Shown: positions 25,030 through 38,500 of the stretch, in pieces
Position numbering within the stretch: position 1 is the first letter of the stretch
Layout: each line of letters starts with the position of its first letter
Assembly (NCBI GenBank): GCA_907163375.1
Contig: CAJQUW010014406.1
Span: forward strand, 248,001 to 312,000
From: Prostheceraeus crozeri
Taxonomy: Eukaryota; Platyhelminthes; Polycladida; Euryleptidae
Direction of reading: 5' to 3'
Length of the DNA: 64,000 bases
Translations under genes and position numbers: made by a program
The notes under the pieces: model-generated
The model's input: only the letters and a program-made list of their open reading frames with translations
Database searches by the model: none
What the model was told of the DNA's origin: nothing

Positions 25030-27643
25030 AAGTGGAGTTTTGCTTACTACTAATGCAATCTTGAATTATAGTCTGGTTGAAAGTACGGCGCATGCGCTTT
25101 CACATGATACATAGCTTTATATGCATAATTTAAGTATTTCACAGCGAAATTTCTTCCGAAGACAAAGTACCTGTGCTTGGGACAGGCTTTTTTGGTTCTT
25201 TTGCTACCTTGAGCTAAAATTTTCATGAAGAAAATTTTGTTAGATTGATTTAAATTCATGATGACCGAAAAGAGGAGATCCTAAGGATCAAAATGAAAAT
25301 AAGATATGAAAATCGGCTGAGAACTAAGGATTTTACAGACTGAAGACACATTTTTTGACAAATGTTGTTATATAAAATGTATTTACCAAAATATCGGATG
25401 ATGCAATAACAAGAAAAAAACAAAGTCAGTTGTAAACCAATTTCATCTATTGAAGTACAATTGCAACAGTTTAAGTCACGTTTCGCCTTCGGCTTGATAC
25501 CTAGAATGAGTTGGCTTATCCAAGGAAATCTAAATAGTAAGCATTTAGATTTCCTTGGCATATCTGTTGAGGATTGCAGTGGATCCAATCCACGTCTGAT
25601 GTCATAGTTGTCGATTGGACATTATGTCACGAGTTAGGATAACAAGAAAATATATAGCAACCTATCAAGCGCCTAACTTAGTGTTGATGGCCTAGGTTTT
25701 ACACTTAATTAAATTAATTAGAATTTTTCCTTTTCAGGCTGTTGACAATAATTGACCATTAACAGTATTATCGCTCTGTTAAATTAAGGCATGGATCATA
25801 ACATTTGAAATGACAATTTTCAATGAAGTTGAGGATCCTCAAACGTGTCAGATGTTTTTGAGCGATAATTTTGTAATGAATCTTATTCATGCTATCCTCA
25901 AAATGAAGGCAAATAGTTCCAGTCAGATTCCTTATTGCACTAATTGTGTCTCTCAGACTTCACCTCATTTCGCTCTTTCAATTACAAGCTTTGTTCGGTA
26001 TTGTTTTCGACAATTCAGATCTCTTAATAGCATTAGGCTTACACCTAACCACTTCAATTAGTCAGCTGCTATGCATGAGCTTTCTTCCTACCTTATTGAT
26101 AGCCGGTGCAGCTTATAGCTTTGCGACAGATTTATAACGCCAGTCTTCATCTTGATATCTCATTCGTAAAATTTGTAGATTAAGTTCACCTCGTATGGAA
26201 ACCCTGCCAAACAAGGAGAAGCCTGACCACAGATAGCATGCAGGAACATAAAACAAAATTGCTGAGGAAGAGCTGATCAAAGACAAGTGTCTCATTAAAC
26301 TGCTGAATCAGTCATTTGTATAACAATTAAAATGCCATTCATCTTTATATTGTTGTTTTGTTCTCTCCGACGAAAATCTATGTCCTATATTGAACTAACC
26401 GTATTTAACACGAAATGTTAATAGATGCTCGAAACACCTCTATGATCGCTGAGAAGTGAATAGTTTGTGAAATGTAGGTGAATAGGAATGATCTTTGTTT
26501 CAATCTACTCATGATATTTTATATATGACACTTTTTCAATACCAGAAATACAACCGGCCGATTACCATTGAAAATGGTGAACTACATGGAAACAGCTATT
26601 TTTGATACTTTTATTGCACACTTTTACCAACACAATAAGGTATGCAGATAACCCTGCTGTTTTGCGTTATTCTTCAGAAGATCCAAATACTATGTGAGTG
26701 CTTATCAAGGATGAAACAAATTATGTTCGGAGCGGTGCTCATTGAACGCATTACCATTGAACGCTCAGAAATCAAAAGTGCTCCTGTCAGGTAACTCAAT
26801 GCTCTGATATCTTTTTCCAGCCACTATCGATCAAGCTAATAAGCAAGTTAAGGATTCTTGGCTTCACAATGAAAGAGGAAAGCTATCGTGGTCACGAGGA
26901 CATAATCAAAGGAGAACAGAAGATTCATGTTATAAGAGGATTGATGAGACTTATTTACTATGAGGCTTCACAGCTTCATAAAGTCTATGCCTCGTTTGTG
27001 CGATCGGCATTTAAACATGCGTCTTCAGTTTCATTAGTCAGAAGAAAAGAAGAAGAAGAGAGAGAAGATATTCGTCAGAGAATCATTAGTCATGCTCAAC
27101 GTGTAATTATAGCATTAATCATTTCATTATTAAAATGTTTTCAAAATAAAACAATTTTTTTCGAGCGTTCTAGACATCTCACGAGGTTGGCACTAGTGCC
27201 ATAAGAATCGCATTGATCTCCTCTTTCTTTTGGTATTAATTTTTGCTGCAATGGGATCAACATTGTTCCAAAGATGCGGTTCGAATGTCCTCAGACCGAC
27301 ACAATGTGCATGAAAGGGTTGAGCATAGCTTTGATAGATCATGTAGTTATGCTGGCGATTCTTAAGAGAGAAGAAATGTTTGCATCCATGACATTCTTTA
27401 ATAAACACATCGAAGGCAATGTATCACATGTATTACATCATTTAGTGTCACAGAGGTTTTATTACACAAAGAAGTTTTATTTTTCAAGGAAGTATCTTTG
27501 TGAAGGTGCATTTTTCCCTTAGTGCTATTTGTCTAGTTAAACCGTAATAATACCGTTAATACCATGTTTGGCGCATGCAATTTCATCACTATGTAATATT
27601 ATCATGATGTTGGTCGACTTTGTTGATGATGAATATGTATTTC
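25030..27643. other. intergenic or intronic DNA, no gene supported
   Basis: Short frames only. It contains the perfect hairpin at 25,520-25,558. The stretch 27,190-27,320 resembles 45,530-45,640 (ATTGATCTCCTCTTT..TTTTGG, ATGGGATCAAC), an old dispersed repeat. Nothing else is recognised. Confidence 0.6.
25520..25558. repeat. perfect 16-bp inverted repeat
   Basis: CCAAGGAAATCTAAAT, then 7 bases (AGTAAGC), then its exact reverse complement. It could be a cruciform or RNA hairpin, but is too short for a microRNA precursor by itself. Confidence 0.7.
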
Positions 27644-27645
27644 TA

Positions 27646-28368
27646 GTCCGGCAGCCAGAGCGAGTTTCTGCAGGGAATGAGGCCGAAAAAGAGACTTTCA
27701 CGGAGTCACGTGCACCCCATGACTACCACGAATTCGCGCGTCTGCCGAGTTCTAGTGAGTTCCTCTTCTTGTCAGACAAGATCAAAGAAAAACACATGTA
27801 AATCCAATGGGACGCAGATTGCAGTTTTTGGCTAAAATGAAATTTTCCATGTTTTCTCTAAATTAAACGAAGAGTATTAAGCCCATTGTCATGATTTTTG
27901 ACATGGAATGTCTTCAGGTCATTTCCTAGGATATGCATGTGAGTTTATCATGCATATAATCGGGAATGTATGCGAGAATGTGGTTAAATGTGAATAAAGT
28001 TACTCAAAATGTTTGTGTTTGCCGTCATTAAGAGGCTCGCCAAATCGAAATGTGTTTAGGTTTATAGACAGGGTGCATGATGATGAAAGGAAATGACCTA
28101 AAGACACTCTATGTCAAAAATCATGACAATGGGCTTAATACTTTTCGTTTAATCAGAGAAAACATGGAAAATTTCATTTTAGCCAAAAACTGCAATCTGC
28201 GTCCCATTGGATTTACATGTGTTTTTCTTTGATCTTGTCTGACAAGAAGAGGAACTCACTAGAACTCGGCAGACGTGCCGATTCGTAGTAGGCATAGGGT
28301 GCACATCATTCTGTGAAAGTCTCACTTTCGGCCTCGTTCCCTGCAGAAACTCGTTCTGGCTGCCGGAC
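27646..28368. mobile_element. 723-bp palindromic MITE, family 1 copy A
   Basis: The ends GTCCGGCAGCC and GGCTGCCGGAC are flanked by TA on both sides, as in Tc1/mariner-type insertions. The arms are about 300 bp of near-perfect inverted repeat around a short spacer near 28,000. No coding capacity. Same length as copy B. Confidence 0.88.
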
Positions 28369-28370
28369 TA

Positions 28371-31300
28371 TTCCTCTTCTTGTCAATAATCCACACAATT
28401 TGTTCTTATTGGTCATCTCGAAAGATATAGTTACTTTTCAATTATCAAACACAACATTTAAAAATGTTCTTTTTGAAACTTTGTTCCATCCGCTTTGAGG
28501 TGTGAAAGAGTGGATGTCAGATCTCCTTAACACCTCAGGTGAGGACTAACTATCACCATTGATGTTCTTAAATGCCATTTAAAGACATAGAAGCAAATAT
28601 CTAAAATAGTCGGAGCATAATAGAGTTAACAGAGGAAATTAACAGGCTGTCATATTTTCATAGCTTTTATCACTTCCATGTCAGATTCCACTTTTAGTGA
28701 CAATGTGCATTTAGGCTGTTTTATCCCGATACCTCGGGCGAGATTGTTGTGTAGTGTCAAAGTCAGCCTCTAGCTCTAGGCATCAGCTGCATATATTGGC
28801 TACAGTCTTCGACGGCTGCGATTACAGTCACTGGTTCAAATCCATAAAAATGCAATTATTTTCATGTTTTATTAAGGTGATAGCAAGACTGAATTTTTCG
28901 ATTTTAGAAATAATGTTTTAATTACGCTTGTTAAACCTGAATACTTTTCCCTACATACTTCTTTGATTCCACAGCTACCGGTGTTATCTGTAGGCTGACA
29001 AGCTTAGCTGCCATTTGTTTAGCTAAAAGCCGTACTTCATTGCAAGGAGCATTAGTTGTATTTGAAGTGGTTTGAGTGATACATTGCAGTGAAATGTGTG
29101 GAAAAGAACGAAAATTTGTTATTCGCAATTTTTTGGAGTTGAATAATATTATTTCAACTTACTTTACTATAATTGGAATGCACTGAAGATCTTTTTTGCA
29201 CGAGGGCGTTCCGTTTTGTCACAAGTAACTTCAAGCTGGTGTTGTCAACTGAGTTTTCAAGGAATTTAGTTAAAACTCAGTTTGCCGGAAATTAACCAAT
29301 TCAAGTTAAACTCGTTGGTATTTTAAAAACTCAGTGATAACTCAGTAAAATATTCCAACAAAACTCGATTAACTTGGCTACATAAGAAGCATGCAACAGT
29401 AGGCCTAAGCCATCAGCAATTGATTATGAAGTATATATTGTAAGTCCTTCAATCTAGAGCTTTCTTATCAAAGTCTGAGGGAAGAGGAAGAATCATGTCA
29501 CCAGTAGGTACATGTCTCTGAGAAGAAAATTCAAAACATAAGGACTGATTAAGTTAAATATATAGAAAGGTTTATTAAAACAATTAAGGTTTCTATTGGC
29601 GATTCCTGGATGATGATGATCATAAAATATTTACCACTGGCTTTCGAAGGAATAAAGTTCTGCAATTGTCATTCATTTCTTAACATCCACTCCACCTTCT
29701 GCAACGTTTCTAATTAACCTATTTTCTTTACTACAATTTTTTAACTGCACAAATCAAGAAAAGCAACTTCACATTTTAATTTAGAACTGCACTAATTGTG
29801 TCGAATTGCACGTTAGAAAAACCCTGCAATAATTGCATTAGTGATGCACATTAATAACATAATTACTACTATTAGACAATTATAGCTACGTTATTACGTT
29901 ATTACAGGTTTTCCTGCAAGTTCAAGATAAGGCAACGAATTTCATTGACAACAAATTTCTATGGAATGATTGATTATCGAGCTTACTTTCCTATATTCAC
30001 CAATTTCTGTGTGTTACCACGAGCTTGTGTAAATCATCACGAACAAGTGAGATTTAACATTGAAATCTATAACGTCTCTTTGAAGCAGATTATCTTTGAA
30101 ATTGCAAGCCTTATCTTGAAGATAGATGGCATAGAAATGATTTTTTCGGAAAGACCTGCATTTACATTCGAAAATGAAAAGTCGATTTTTATTTTGTGGG
30201 GGAGTGAAAAGATATCTCTCTAGTGGCTGTAGGAAAAATCAACTTTTTAGTCCCGCGGGATGAGAATGTTAACCTTTCCCGTACCTAACTTCTCCAATGC
30301 AAAGTCCTATAAGAACAAATAATAGAATCCCATAAACAAGTTATGATTAACCAGAGACTACCAAGATATCGATATAGTCCCTCGATTTGCTCAATCATAG
30401 ATTTCGCGGTATGACCATCAACTTTCATAATGAACAATAGATATCTGTAAGTCACAAAATGAAAGGCTACATTCTTTCGAGAGGAAATAGACGTTTCCTC
30501 CCTTAGCTATCTGTCCATCCTTCGCCACGCTCGGGCTGTACAACATAGCTGCGGGAGGAAAAGTTGATATTTCCTCTCTCAAGAAAATAGCTATTCCGTA
30601 TAAAATCTACCGAATATGATTCAAATTCGTCTTCACGTTATGATTAGCTTTATAATTGTAGACTATCATAAAACTAGAATTGAAGTTGAAAGACAAATGA
30701 TAGCCGGTTTTTCCGGCAAATTGAGACTCAAATCGGAATGGAGACGCTTTTCCCACGCAATTTCACATTAATAAACAGTTCACTGTGCTTCAACCTTTCA
30801 GAAATATAGTTACGTAACGAAATCACTTGAACTGAAACGAACATGAATTAATGCTCGAATCTGAAGCTAAAATCTTGAGAATCAGTCTTGACATTTTATC
30901 CGAAAATAATGAGGCATTAACTGGACAGAGTCACAGGAATAATGATCAAAGCACAGAAATAAACTCGATTAACGGATTTTGCAGACAGCGGATAAATGTT
31001 TCCATTAATAAATATGCGGTCGTTAATTAAAAGCTTTTCTTTCCGGTTGATTTTGCTCGTAGAGGTCGGATTATTGAAGCATAATCATCAACCTCTTTCA
31101 TATACTCGTAGAAGGAAAATCCATTGCTCAACAATAAATATTGATGAGGGCGATACGCTGCATTCTAGTCAATTGTAAAGATGATAGGGGCAATCTGCAG
31201 AGGGCGCTGAGGCGGGGAAGTGCGTAGAAAAGCAGCTAATAAGATAGCCAGGATAAATCTGTATCTTGAAATTTAAAAACAGGATTGCCCCATTGACAGA

Positions 31301-31600
31301 TCAGAACAGCGGACAGCTACGGCACTGAGCACGCTAAAGGTAGAAAAACGTATTACTGGCAATGTCAGGGAGCTGAAACCAGTATACCTGTTCAATGTTG
31401 AGTACTCTCTGGAAAGCTATCATATGCTCTCGACGGGGATATTCAATCCTCTTCTTACGACTTTTCAGAAGATGTTTGAAATGTTTAATAACTACGTGTT
31501 AACATACCAAATTTGCAATATGCATAGCACAACATGCTAAATGCAAGAATAGCATTCACGTGTTTTTGCATAGAAATATGTCCTTTTTTCCGACCCATTT
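28371..31600. other. intronic DNA, no gene supported
   Basis: Short, low-quality frames on both strands. There is an AACTCAGT-rich patch at 29,240-29,350. No recognised domain or RNA gene. Confidence 0.55.
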
Positions 31601-31639
31601 TATCGATGTTCGGATCACTAACACGTGCAACAGCGGCAA

Positions 31640-32490
31640 GGCTTGCAGATTACTTGAAGCCCGTGAAGGATCATTTTGGTGAGCATTGTTTGTGACTCTT
31701 TCTCGTTTGTGAACAATATGCAGAAACGTTGTGTGTCTGATTTGAAGATGGTGTCTTTTGATATACAATCTTTGTTTATTAACGTGCCTGTTTTTGAAAC
31801 AATTGATATTATTGTCAAAACATTGTCAGAACAACAATGTCGTGAATGCAATATACCTGTCGACATTCTCAGTGAACTGTTGGAATTATGTACCAATGAC
31901 GTTCAGTTTTTGTTTGATGGTGTTCTTTTGCAGGCAGATTGATGGCTGTGCCATTGGCAGTTGTCTTGGCCCCATATTTGATGACATTTTCTTAGGATAC
32001 TTGGAGAAGAAGTTGTTTGCAGAGATCAGCAGGAGTACTAATTTGTATCTTAGATACTTTGATGATTGTTTTATTCATCATCAAGGCCTGCGTTTATTGG
32101 ACGTCATAGATTAACTTTACACATCGCACGTCATAATTTGAAAAGAAACAGAGAAAAATGAAAAGTACTGACAGAAATTTATACCAATTTCATTCTTCAA
32201 CGATCTGAAGTGGCCGTTGTCAGAATTGCATTTCTTGAATCACATGCATGTACTTTAATTTCCATGAGGATGTTGATTTTTCATTGTCATCCTACCCTTT
32301 TAGGATGGAAGGGCGTTGACCTTTGCAAGCAAGCAGTTGACTTCATTGATACTACAAATTGTACTATTATGCCAATTCTCAAAGGTCAAAAAAAACATCA
32401 TGTGTCCCAAATTTCATCATTGATTCTAAAATCCCTTCTGATGACATGGTTTAGAAATTCAAATGTGATAATGCCAGACAAGATATAATG
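31640..32490 (+). pseudogene. Penelope-like reverse transcriptase relic
   Basis: Several frames together carry MVSFDIQSLFINVPVFETID, then CTNDVQFLFDGVL, IDGCAIGSCLGPIFDDIF, GYLEKKLF and YLRYFDDCF. The order FD-x-x-SLF-x-NVP, GxxxGxxLGPIxxD and Y-x-x-DD fits Penelope-like elements. At least two frame changes and stops interrupt it, and no GIY-YIG endonuclease is visible. A dead fragment in plus orientation. Confidence 0.75.
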
Positions 32491-33050
32491 CACTCACATC
32501 GCGACATTTATTTGAGAAATAGGTGGAGTATAAATAAATAGCATTCATAAAACAGTGGAGACAAAAAATAACTACAGAAGCATCCTCGACCCCAACTTTC
32601 ACGAGGCGAGGTGCGGACCCCCGTGAGGGTGACGATTGAGAGTACTACTCAGAGCCAAAGTAGGTATATAAGGGAAGTATGAAGAATCATTTTATTCAAA
32701 ACAGAACAATATGCATCAAAGTTAGCAAGCAATATTCTAAAAGGTGACAAAAAGCTATAAAAAATTGTGAAAAGAAAGAAGTAAACAAAAAAGAAAGCCG
32801 TCAAGGAAAGGTTCTGACCGATTGTTCGATCTCTGATCGGTCAACAGAAGTAAGGGAAGTATGGAATCAATGGTTGATTTGTAGCGACAGCTATGATATT
32901 ATATAGTTATAGTTAGCTTTTGAGGTTTATGCTGCTTTTTATTGACTAGCTATGGCGTGATATTAACCGAGCCGTAGCGAGGTTTATATCTACTACTGCC
33001 AGTCAATAAATGCAGTATGTACATCAAAATCGAGCTATAACGATATTAGC
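32491..33050. other. intronic DNA with an inverted-repeat patch, no gene
   Basis: No coding region seen. An inverted-repeat patch around 32,930-33,005 (ATTGACTAGCTATGGC against GCCAGTCAAT) belongs to the palindrome cluster that follows. Confidence 0.5.
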
Positions 33051-33089
33051 AACCGACACATGACAACAAGTAGAGCATTGCATAATTTG

Positions 33090-33800
33090 ATATCACTATC
33101 TGGATCAGTTGATATCAAGCAACATCAACCGTTTGAGTTAGTGATATCAATTTTGTTAAACCATGCCTGTTTAACTCTATTATGTAATTTTACTACGTAA
33201 TGGATAGAGGATGGCTATGCGATTCTCTGGGATATAGACAGGGAAATTATTTGATGAACCCGAGGGCTTAAGCCCGAGGGATATATCAAATAATTTCACG
33301 AGCTATGTCAGAGAATCGTATAGCTATCCTCTATCCGTTATAAAGTATACCAGATTATTAGGACCATAGATATCTGCGATAGAATCCCTCTCTACCAAGA
33401 TTTTCCCTGGGAACAAATTTTATCAGATATAGAAAGGATTCTGAAATACGATTCTACAACTGTGTAATAATCTGGTATACTTTATCTGCGTGATAGTGTG
33501 GAACGTGAAAGCCTGAGAGCATAGAAGTTCTATGGTATTGTTAATTTCTATGCCTGAGAGGGACTGCTTATTCAGATTTCCATCATTCCCCGGGATCTGT
33601 TTACTCGGATTTCTATAAATCAAGAATATCTTGGTTAATCAATGTCAAACAGACATGGTTTAAAACGGTTATATCATGGCTAAATCTAGTTCATAGCAGG
33701 TCTCACTTTTGGGCAATTGCCTTTGTTGAGACCATAGAAGTGGATATTATTAATTTCTATGGTTGAGACCTGCTAAACTAGATTTAGCCATAATATAATC
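33090..33800. repeat. cluster of nested palindromes (foldback-like)
   Basis: Palindromes lie at 33,090-33,155 (TTGATATCACTA arms), 33,197-33,340 (centre GGGCTTAAGCCC, arms about 70 bp), 33,341-33,485 (arms with AAAGTATACCAGATTATTA) and 33,669-33,800 (arms with GGCTAAATCTAGTT and CAGGTCTCA). A further inverted pair at about 33,156-33,182 and 33,645-33,668 encloses the second and third. No gene is seen. Confidence 0.8.
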
Positions 33801-34029
33801 TTTACATAATCGATGGAGCAAGCAGATAATAACATAGATAGAAGCAGCATGTTACAGAAAATGCCATAGTATTGAATGTTGTCTATGGCATCAATCAAAG
33901 CTATCGGACCAATTTCCGTACTGATATTGCAACTTGTCAGATAAGAGATCTACATAGAACACTTTCCCATTAGGTTGATAATATCTATAATACATGATAT
34001 CCATTACCATCTTATCACAGGTCGATTCG

Positions 34030-34175
34030 GGATTCGCAACAATTCGTCTATGAGTCACGCTATAACTACTTTCCTTTCTGACAGACTATGTAAGGACTGG
34101 TGCAGCGGTCTTTATAAGCTTCGATTTTACAAAAGCCTTTGATCGAATATCTCATAATGATTTTCTAAATACATG
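34030..34175 (+). pseudogene. non-LTR reverse transcriptase fragment
   Basis: One frame reads AVFISFDFTKAFDRISH, the conserved D-F-x-K-A-F-D motif. An upstream stretch (SHAITTFLSD) is in a shifted frame, so at least one indel is present. Only about 45 codons remain. Confidence 0.6.
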
Positions 34176-34413
34176 AAAGCGCATGTCCACGACGTTCTAT
34201 TGTTTTTAATGTCCACGGCCGTTATTGCCCTTTATTATTATAGAGTGTGATATAGCCCTGACTATTTTTTGTGACTAATTTCTGAACTAAGGTAGTTTGT
34301 GTTTGCAGATTATTTTCTTGTATTTTTGGTATGCACGCATTTCTCTTGAAATAAAAAATAAAGAAAGCCCTGACTTCTCAGTACAAAAAGAGTGAAAATC
34401 ATTTGGAGCTCAC

Positions 34414-34612
34414 TTTGGATCAATGAGTTGAAGGGTCTTCAGTTCAAGTTTGAATTGCTCAGGTCCTTCTGGTTTGTCGTCCGGCAGGATGGTCACGAGA
34501 ATGGTCTGCACTGTTTGTCCAGGCGTGAAGGTCAATACACCGTTCAAGGATAAGAAATCCTCGCTGGCTTTTGCTGTTTCTGATTCCGTGGAGTAACCCA
34601 CGCGAACAGTTC
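34414..34612 (-). CDS. ADGRV1: host exon C: second half of a Calx-beta repeat (ADGRV1-like)
   Basis: Acceptor TTTCAG ends at 34,613 and donor GTGAGC begins at 34,413. 199 bp, entry phase 1 and exit phase 2. It encodes VRVGYSTESETA, then ASEDFLSLNGVLTFTPGQTV and PDDKPEGPEQFKLEL, the second half of a Calx-beta domain. With exon B the phase-1 junction rebuilds a continuous repeat. Calx-beta domains bind calcium in extracellular adhesion proteins. The split and the neighbouring exons match a many-repeat receptor of the ADGRV1/VLGR1 type. Confidence 0.85.
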
Positions 34613-37600
34613 CTGAAATTGGTGAATGATAATGACTGATGTCAAATCCAAGGTGAGTTTCCTATGATTGATCTTTTCTGTTTAAAGAATTGCTTTGAAT
34701 CACAGTTCGAGAGCCACTGACACTTACCTTTACTGACACTGATACTTTCCTAAATTCGCGCACGAGCTTCTTATTATTCTATAATTTGTAGATTGTCATC
34801 CAACACCAGTCAAACGACAATTCTTAGATGATACTCGTCGTTACAGTCGTTTAGCAAGCTACAGAGCGTCGAATATCATAGAATTCTGTCTATGTATATC
34901 CGTGTATTTTCAAGTTTAGTGCACGTAATAACAATATGATCTACCATTAGTTTAATAATTCAAAATGAGATTTGCCATTTTTATGATTAGGATTGCACTT
35001 TTAAGGCAAACCTCTTATAGAGTAAGCAGAAATGTGATATTCCTCGTAGCCGATAGCTTGACCGATTTACTCTAAAGATAATGAAACGTGATGACAACCG
35101 ATGTTATTGCTGCAGATAAACAAACAGATACCCAAGATTTTTAAATTATTTGGAAAATGTGCAAAATTGCCACTAAGCATGACCCTAACTACAAAAATGT
35201 TAGCAAGTAGCATCTATGTTTGAGGCGAATGTGGATTTCTGTGGCGCAAATGCACTATCCAGAAAGATTGTCATGATGTAATTTAGTGGCGTATTCTGAA
35301 GGTCGACGCATTTCATCAAAAGTCACCATAGTAAATGCTGGCCAAATCATCGCTTTGAAATATACATTTGTTGCTTTGATTAAGAAGACTTGTTAGACAT
35401 TTGCTCGTTTTTTTGAGGTGTAATTCCAAACCTTTGGTTTTCATGTCTATCAGCACTAAGCTTTTATATATTTGGAATTATTTATTGTTCTTCAATATCA
35501 AACAACACCATTTCAGATTTCTCACTATCTAACGATTAACAAGAGGAACAGTGTTGCTTGAATCGCTAAGTAAAAGTCCTTTTCCTTGTAACTTATCAGA
35601 AATGGATCTCTTTAGATTAATTTTGTGACGATCTCTTTATTTTGTTTAACAAGCACTACAACCGCTTAATCATGAGTTCACGGTAAACATGAAAGCTCAG
35701 ATAAACATTAATAGGCTCTGTCAGAAGTAGTAATTCAACAATTTACATCACAAATTTTATTAGCAAATTTGCAAAGCAGTAGAAGAGCAGTATATTTGCT
35801 GTAAACAATTGCATCGTACATTACTATTTCGAGGCATACTCAAATACATTTCTTGCAAAATCTCTCAATGCAAATCAAATTAGTAACATAAGTTAGATGT
35901 GATAAAAATAAAGTTAACTCCATTCATGGATTAAAGCGATTCTGTCTGAAAAACTCTGCATTCTTTTGGCTTTAGTCCAATTGATACGTATGATCTCCTT
36001 TACAAAGAGCGACTTAAGTTCGATTTTGAAGATGTCACAGTTTCAAGAAGGCTATTGAATTTAAGTTATTGTTTCAAGTCGGATCTGCAATTTTTTTCAG
36101 ATCATGCAATTTCATGGAAGTAAAAAAGTTATTGGATGACATTTAAATTGATTCCTGAAATATGTCTTAGGCTACTTGCATTTTTACCACCTACATATGC
36201 AGCACATACATGACCACTTGAATACACATGTATATAGAAAGCAGTCAGGTAGGTGAGATATTTGGTTACTATCGTCATTTACGGTCCTTATTGTGAAAAA
36301 AAGAGAAAAAAGCGGTTGACCGGTTAGAATGTTACTAATCTGCTCTTAACTGGTGAACCGGTTGATCTTCTAGATTGACCAACGCATCCGAGAAGATCGT
36401 ACATACCTGGACTACATGGGGTATGCAACTTTTTAACCGAATAATCGACCCTTAATTTTTGTGTCTCAACATAATTGAAGTATCAAAGTCGACAAAATTG
36501 AGAAAGAGTTTTTATTATCGGTAATATCGGCATATTATTATCTTGCTAAAATAAAGGCAGCAGTTTCATTACTATTGATTATCAATATCAAGCAGTTCTT
36601 GGAGAAATCAGTCATGCACAGCATGCATGCAAGCACATACTGGCATATAAGTAGTACATGTATAGGTATACAAGTAGTACATGTATATCTCTATATTTTG
36701 AAGTTACAACGCTCACAGAATTTGCAATGAAATGAAAATGACCTGAAGACATTCCATGTCAAAAATTGTGACTCTGGGCTTGTACTGCTTTTCACTGAAT
36801 CAGAGAAAATAACGGAAATTTCAATTTTGCCAAAGATATCAATCTGCGTCCCATTGGATTAACATGTGTTTTTCTTTGAGCATGTCTGACAAGAATATGA
36901 ACTAATTAGAAATCGGCAGACGCGCAGATTCGTAGAAGGCACAGGGTATGAAAATCTCATTTCGGCATCGTTCCCTGCACAAACTCGTTCTGGCAGCCGG
37001 ACTATAACATGAGTATTGAAACAAAAAAGCTCGCACAGTGGTGCTATAATGAGCTGTACATATTAATAACATATTCTTACGAGTCTCAATCAACGCTTGA
37101 AACCTTATTGAAATTTCTGTTTTATTTTGAAACTAAGGACAGCAGAAGGATCTATTAATGGTTTATCGTAATGAAAGCCGTTATAAGAGCAATATTTGCA
37201 CGTTTTGCAGTGATCTTTCTAATTCATCAAATGGGTTCATTGAATTTTGGGTGCATCGCAACGTACAGAATTGGACGACAACATCATTTCAAATACTTAA
37301 AGAAATCCAATTACTTTCACGTAACACATCAGATCAAAGTGTTTAAATACTTAATTTGCATCAGATCATCCAAATTCTGCTTCCAGAAAATGAAAACGCA
37401 CTTCTCCATCTAATAATATCTAAGACAATTAGACAAATATAAAGTTTTTTGGTGATATATGATCCATGAAGTGTCACCTCCTCCAGAAATTGGACACTGA
37501 GACTGTCGAGCTTCGCGATGTCTTAGAAAAGATTGCGTCGATAAATGTGTTATGTACTCTATCATTCGCTTTAGTGTCTAATAGATTATGATCAATCATT

Positions 37601-38271
37601 TTTTGAGTTCCTATCATTGAGCTGTGTCACTCAGTATCCCGACGGCTTATCTACCAGTCTCATGGTAAAGGTCAAGTTCAAAGTTTGGACGTCTTTCACA
37701 GACATTAGAGAATTTCGTTCATTTCAAGAACGACTTTCAGTAAACTTTTTGTACATGCCATCACTCATTCATCTAAGGCCGGTCTTCGAGGCACCAACGG
37801 GATAGGGTCTTCGTGACACAGTGGCTAATTGCTTGACATTAGCTTGAAGTCACTGGAAGTCCGCAAGAAGGGCATCCGAGCTAAAAGCATCACAGCGATC
37901 AATAGTTCGACTATGTTAGCACCGTCCAAGCCCTCGATGGATAGTGGTGATGTGGAAGCTTCATTAGCCCTATACATTGTGTATGTCATGAAGTTTTTCA
38001 GCACCAGCTTATTTGTAAAAGAAAATGACAGTTTTATTGCAGAAGGTGGGAAGTTTAATTGATCCCCGACTGCGGAATGAAAATAAACGCATCGGCATCA
38101 ATATCGAAATGAAAGACAAAAACTTCAAAACGAACTTCGTTTAAGAATTAATATACGATGGAAAAGGCCAAAAAAATCATTCGCTCATGTAACTGCATCA
38201 TAATATCCCGAATTCATTTGTTATTATTCCAAATACATGACGTTCAAGAACACTTCAGTAATGCAATTTAC
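34613..38271 (-). other. host intron B-C
   Basis: Bounded by the donor at 38,271 and the acceptor before 34,612. It holds the right half of a family 1 MITE (about 36,725-37,002). The rest shows short frames only, and no gene is supported. Confidence 0.7.
36725..37002. mobile_element. family 1 MITE, right half only
   Basis: Matches the right arm of the 723-bp element, from TGACCTGAAGACATTCCATG through CTGGCAGCCGGAC, with more substitutions than copies A and B. The left half is absent. Confidence 0.8.
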
Positions 38272-38500
38272 CTTCACTGCCACCTCTTCGCACCACTGTA
38301 AGCTCCAGTCGATTGACATCTTCGGAGATGACCAGTGGCGATCCGTCCGAAAACTCGAATTGACCGAAAGGATAATCAGAAGCTGCCAAAACAATGACAG
38401 ATTCGCTGTGTGTTGGTGACAACAAAGCTCGGCTGGGTTCAACTCCCGTCAACCTCAAAGTATAAGATGAAGAAAGTTCCGGAAGACTGTCTTGTTTGAC
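38272..38500 (-). CDS. ADGRV1: host exon B: end of one Calx-beta repeat and start of the next
   Basis: Acceptor TCCTTTCCAG and donor GTAAAT; 229 bp, entry phase 0 and exit phase 1. It begins VKQDSLPELSSSYTLRLTGV, which finishes the repeat opened in exon A. A linker follows (VIVLAASDYPFGQFEF), then the first strands of the next repeat (LELTVVRRGGSEG). The linker A-A-x-D-x-P-x-G-x-F is typical between ADGRV1 repeats. Phases agree with both neighbours. Confidence 0.88.

Noticed and set aside
24589..25114. ORFs in the G-tract array
   Set aside because: Open only because of repeat composition; Gly/Arg/Thr-biased and crossing several repeat copies.
27274..28498. Short ORFs across the palindromic MITE
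   Set aside because: The same sequences recur in the other MITE copies as part of non-coding arms.
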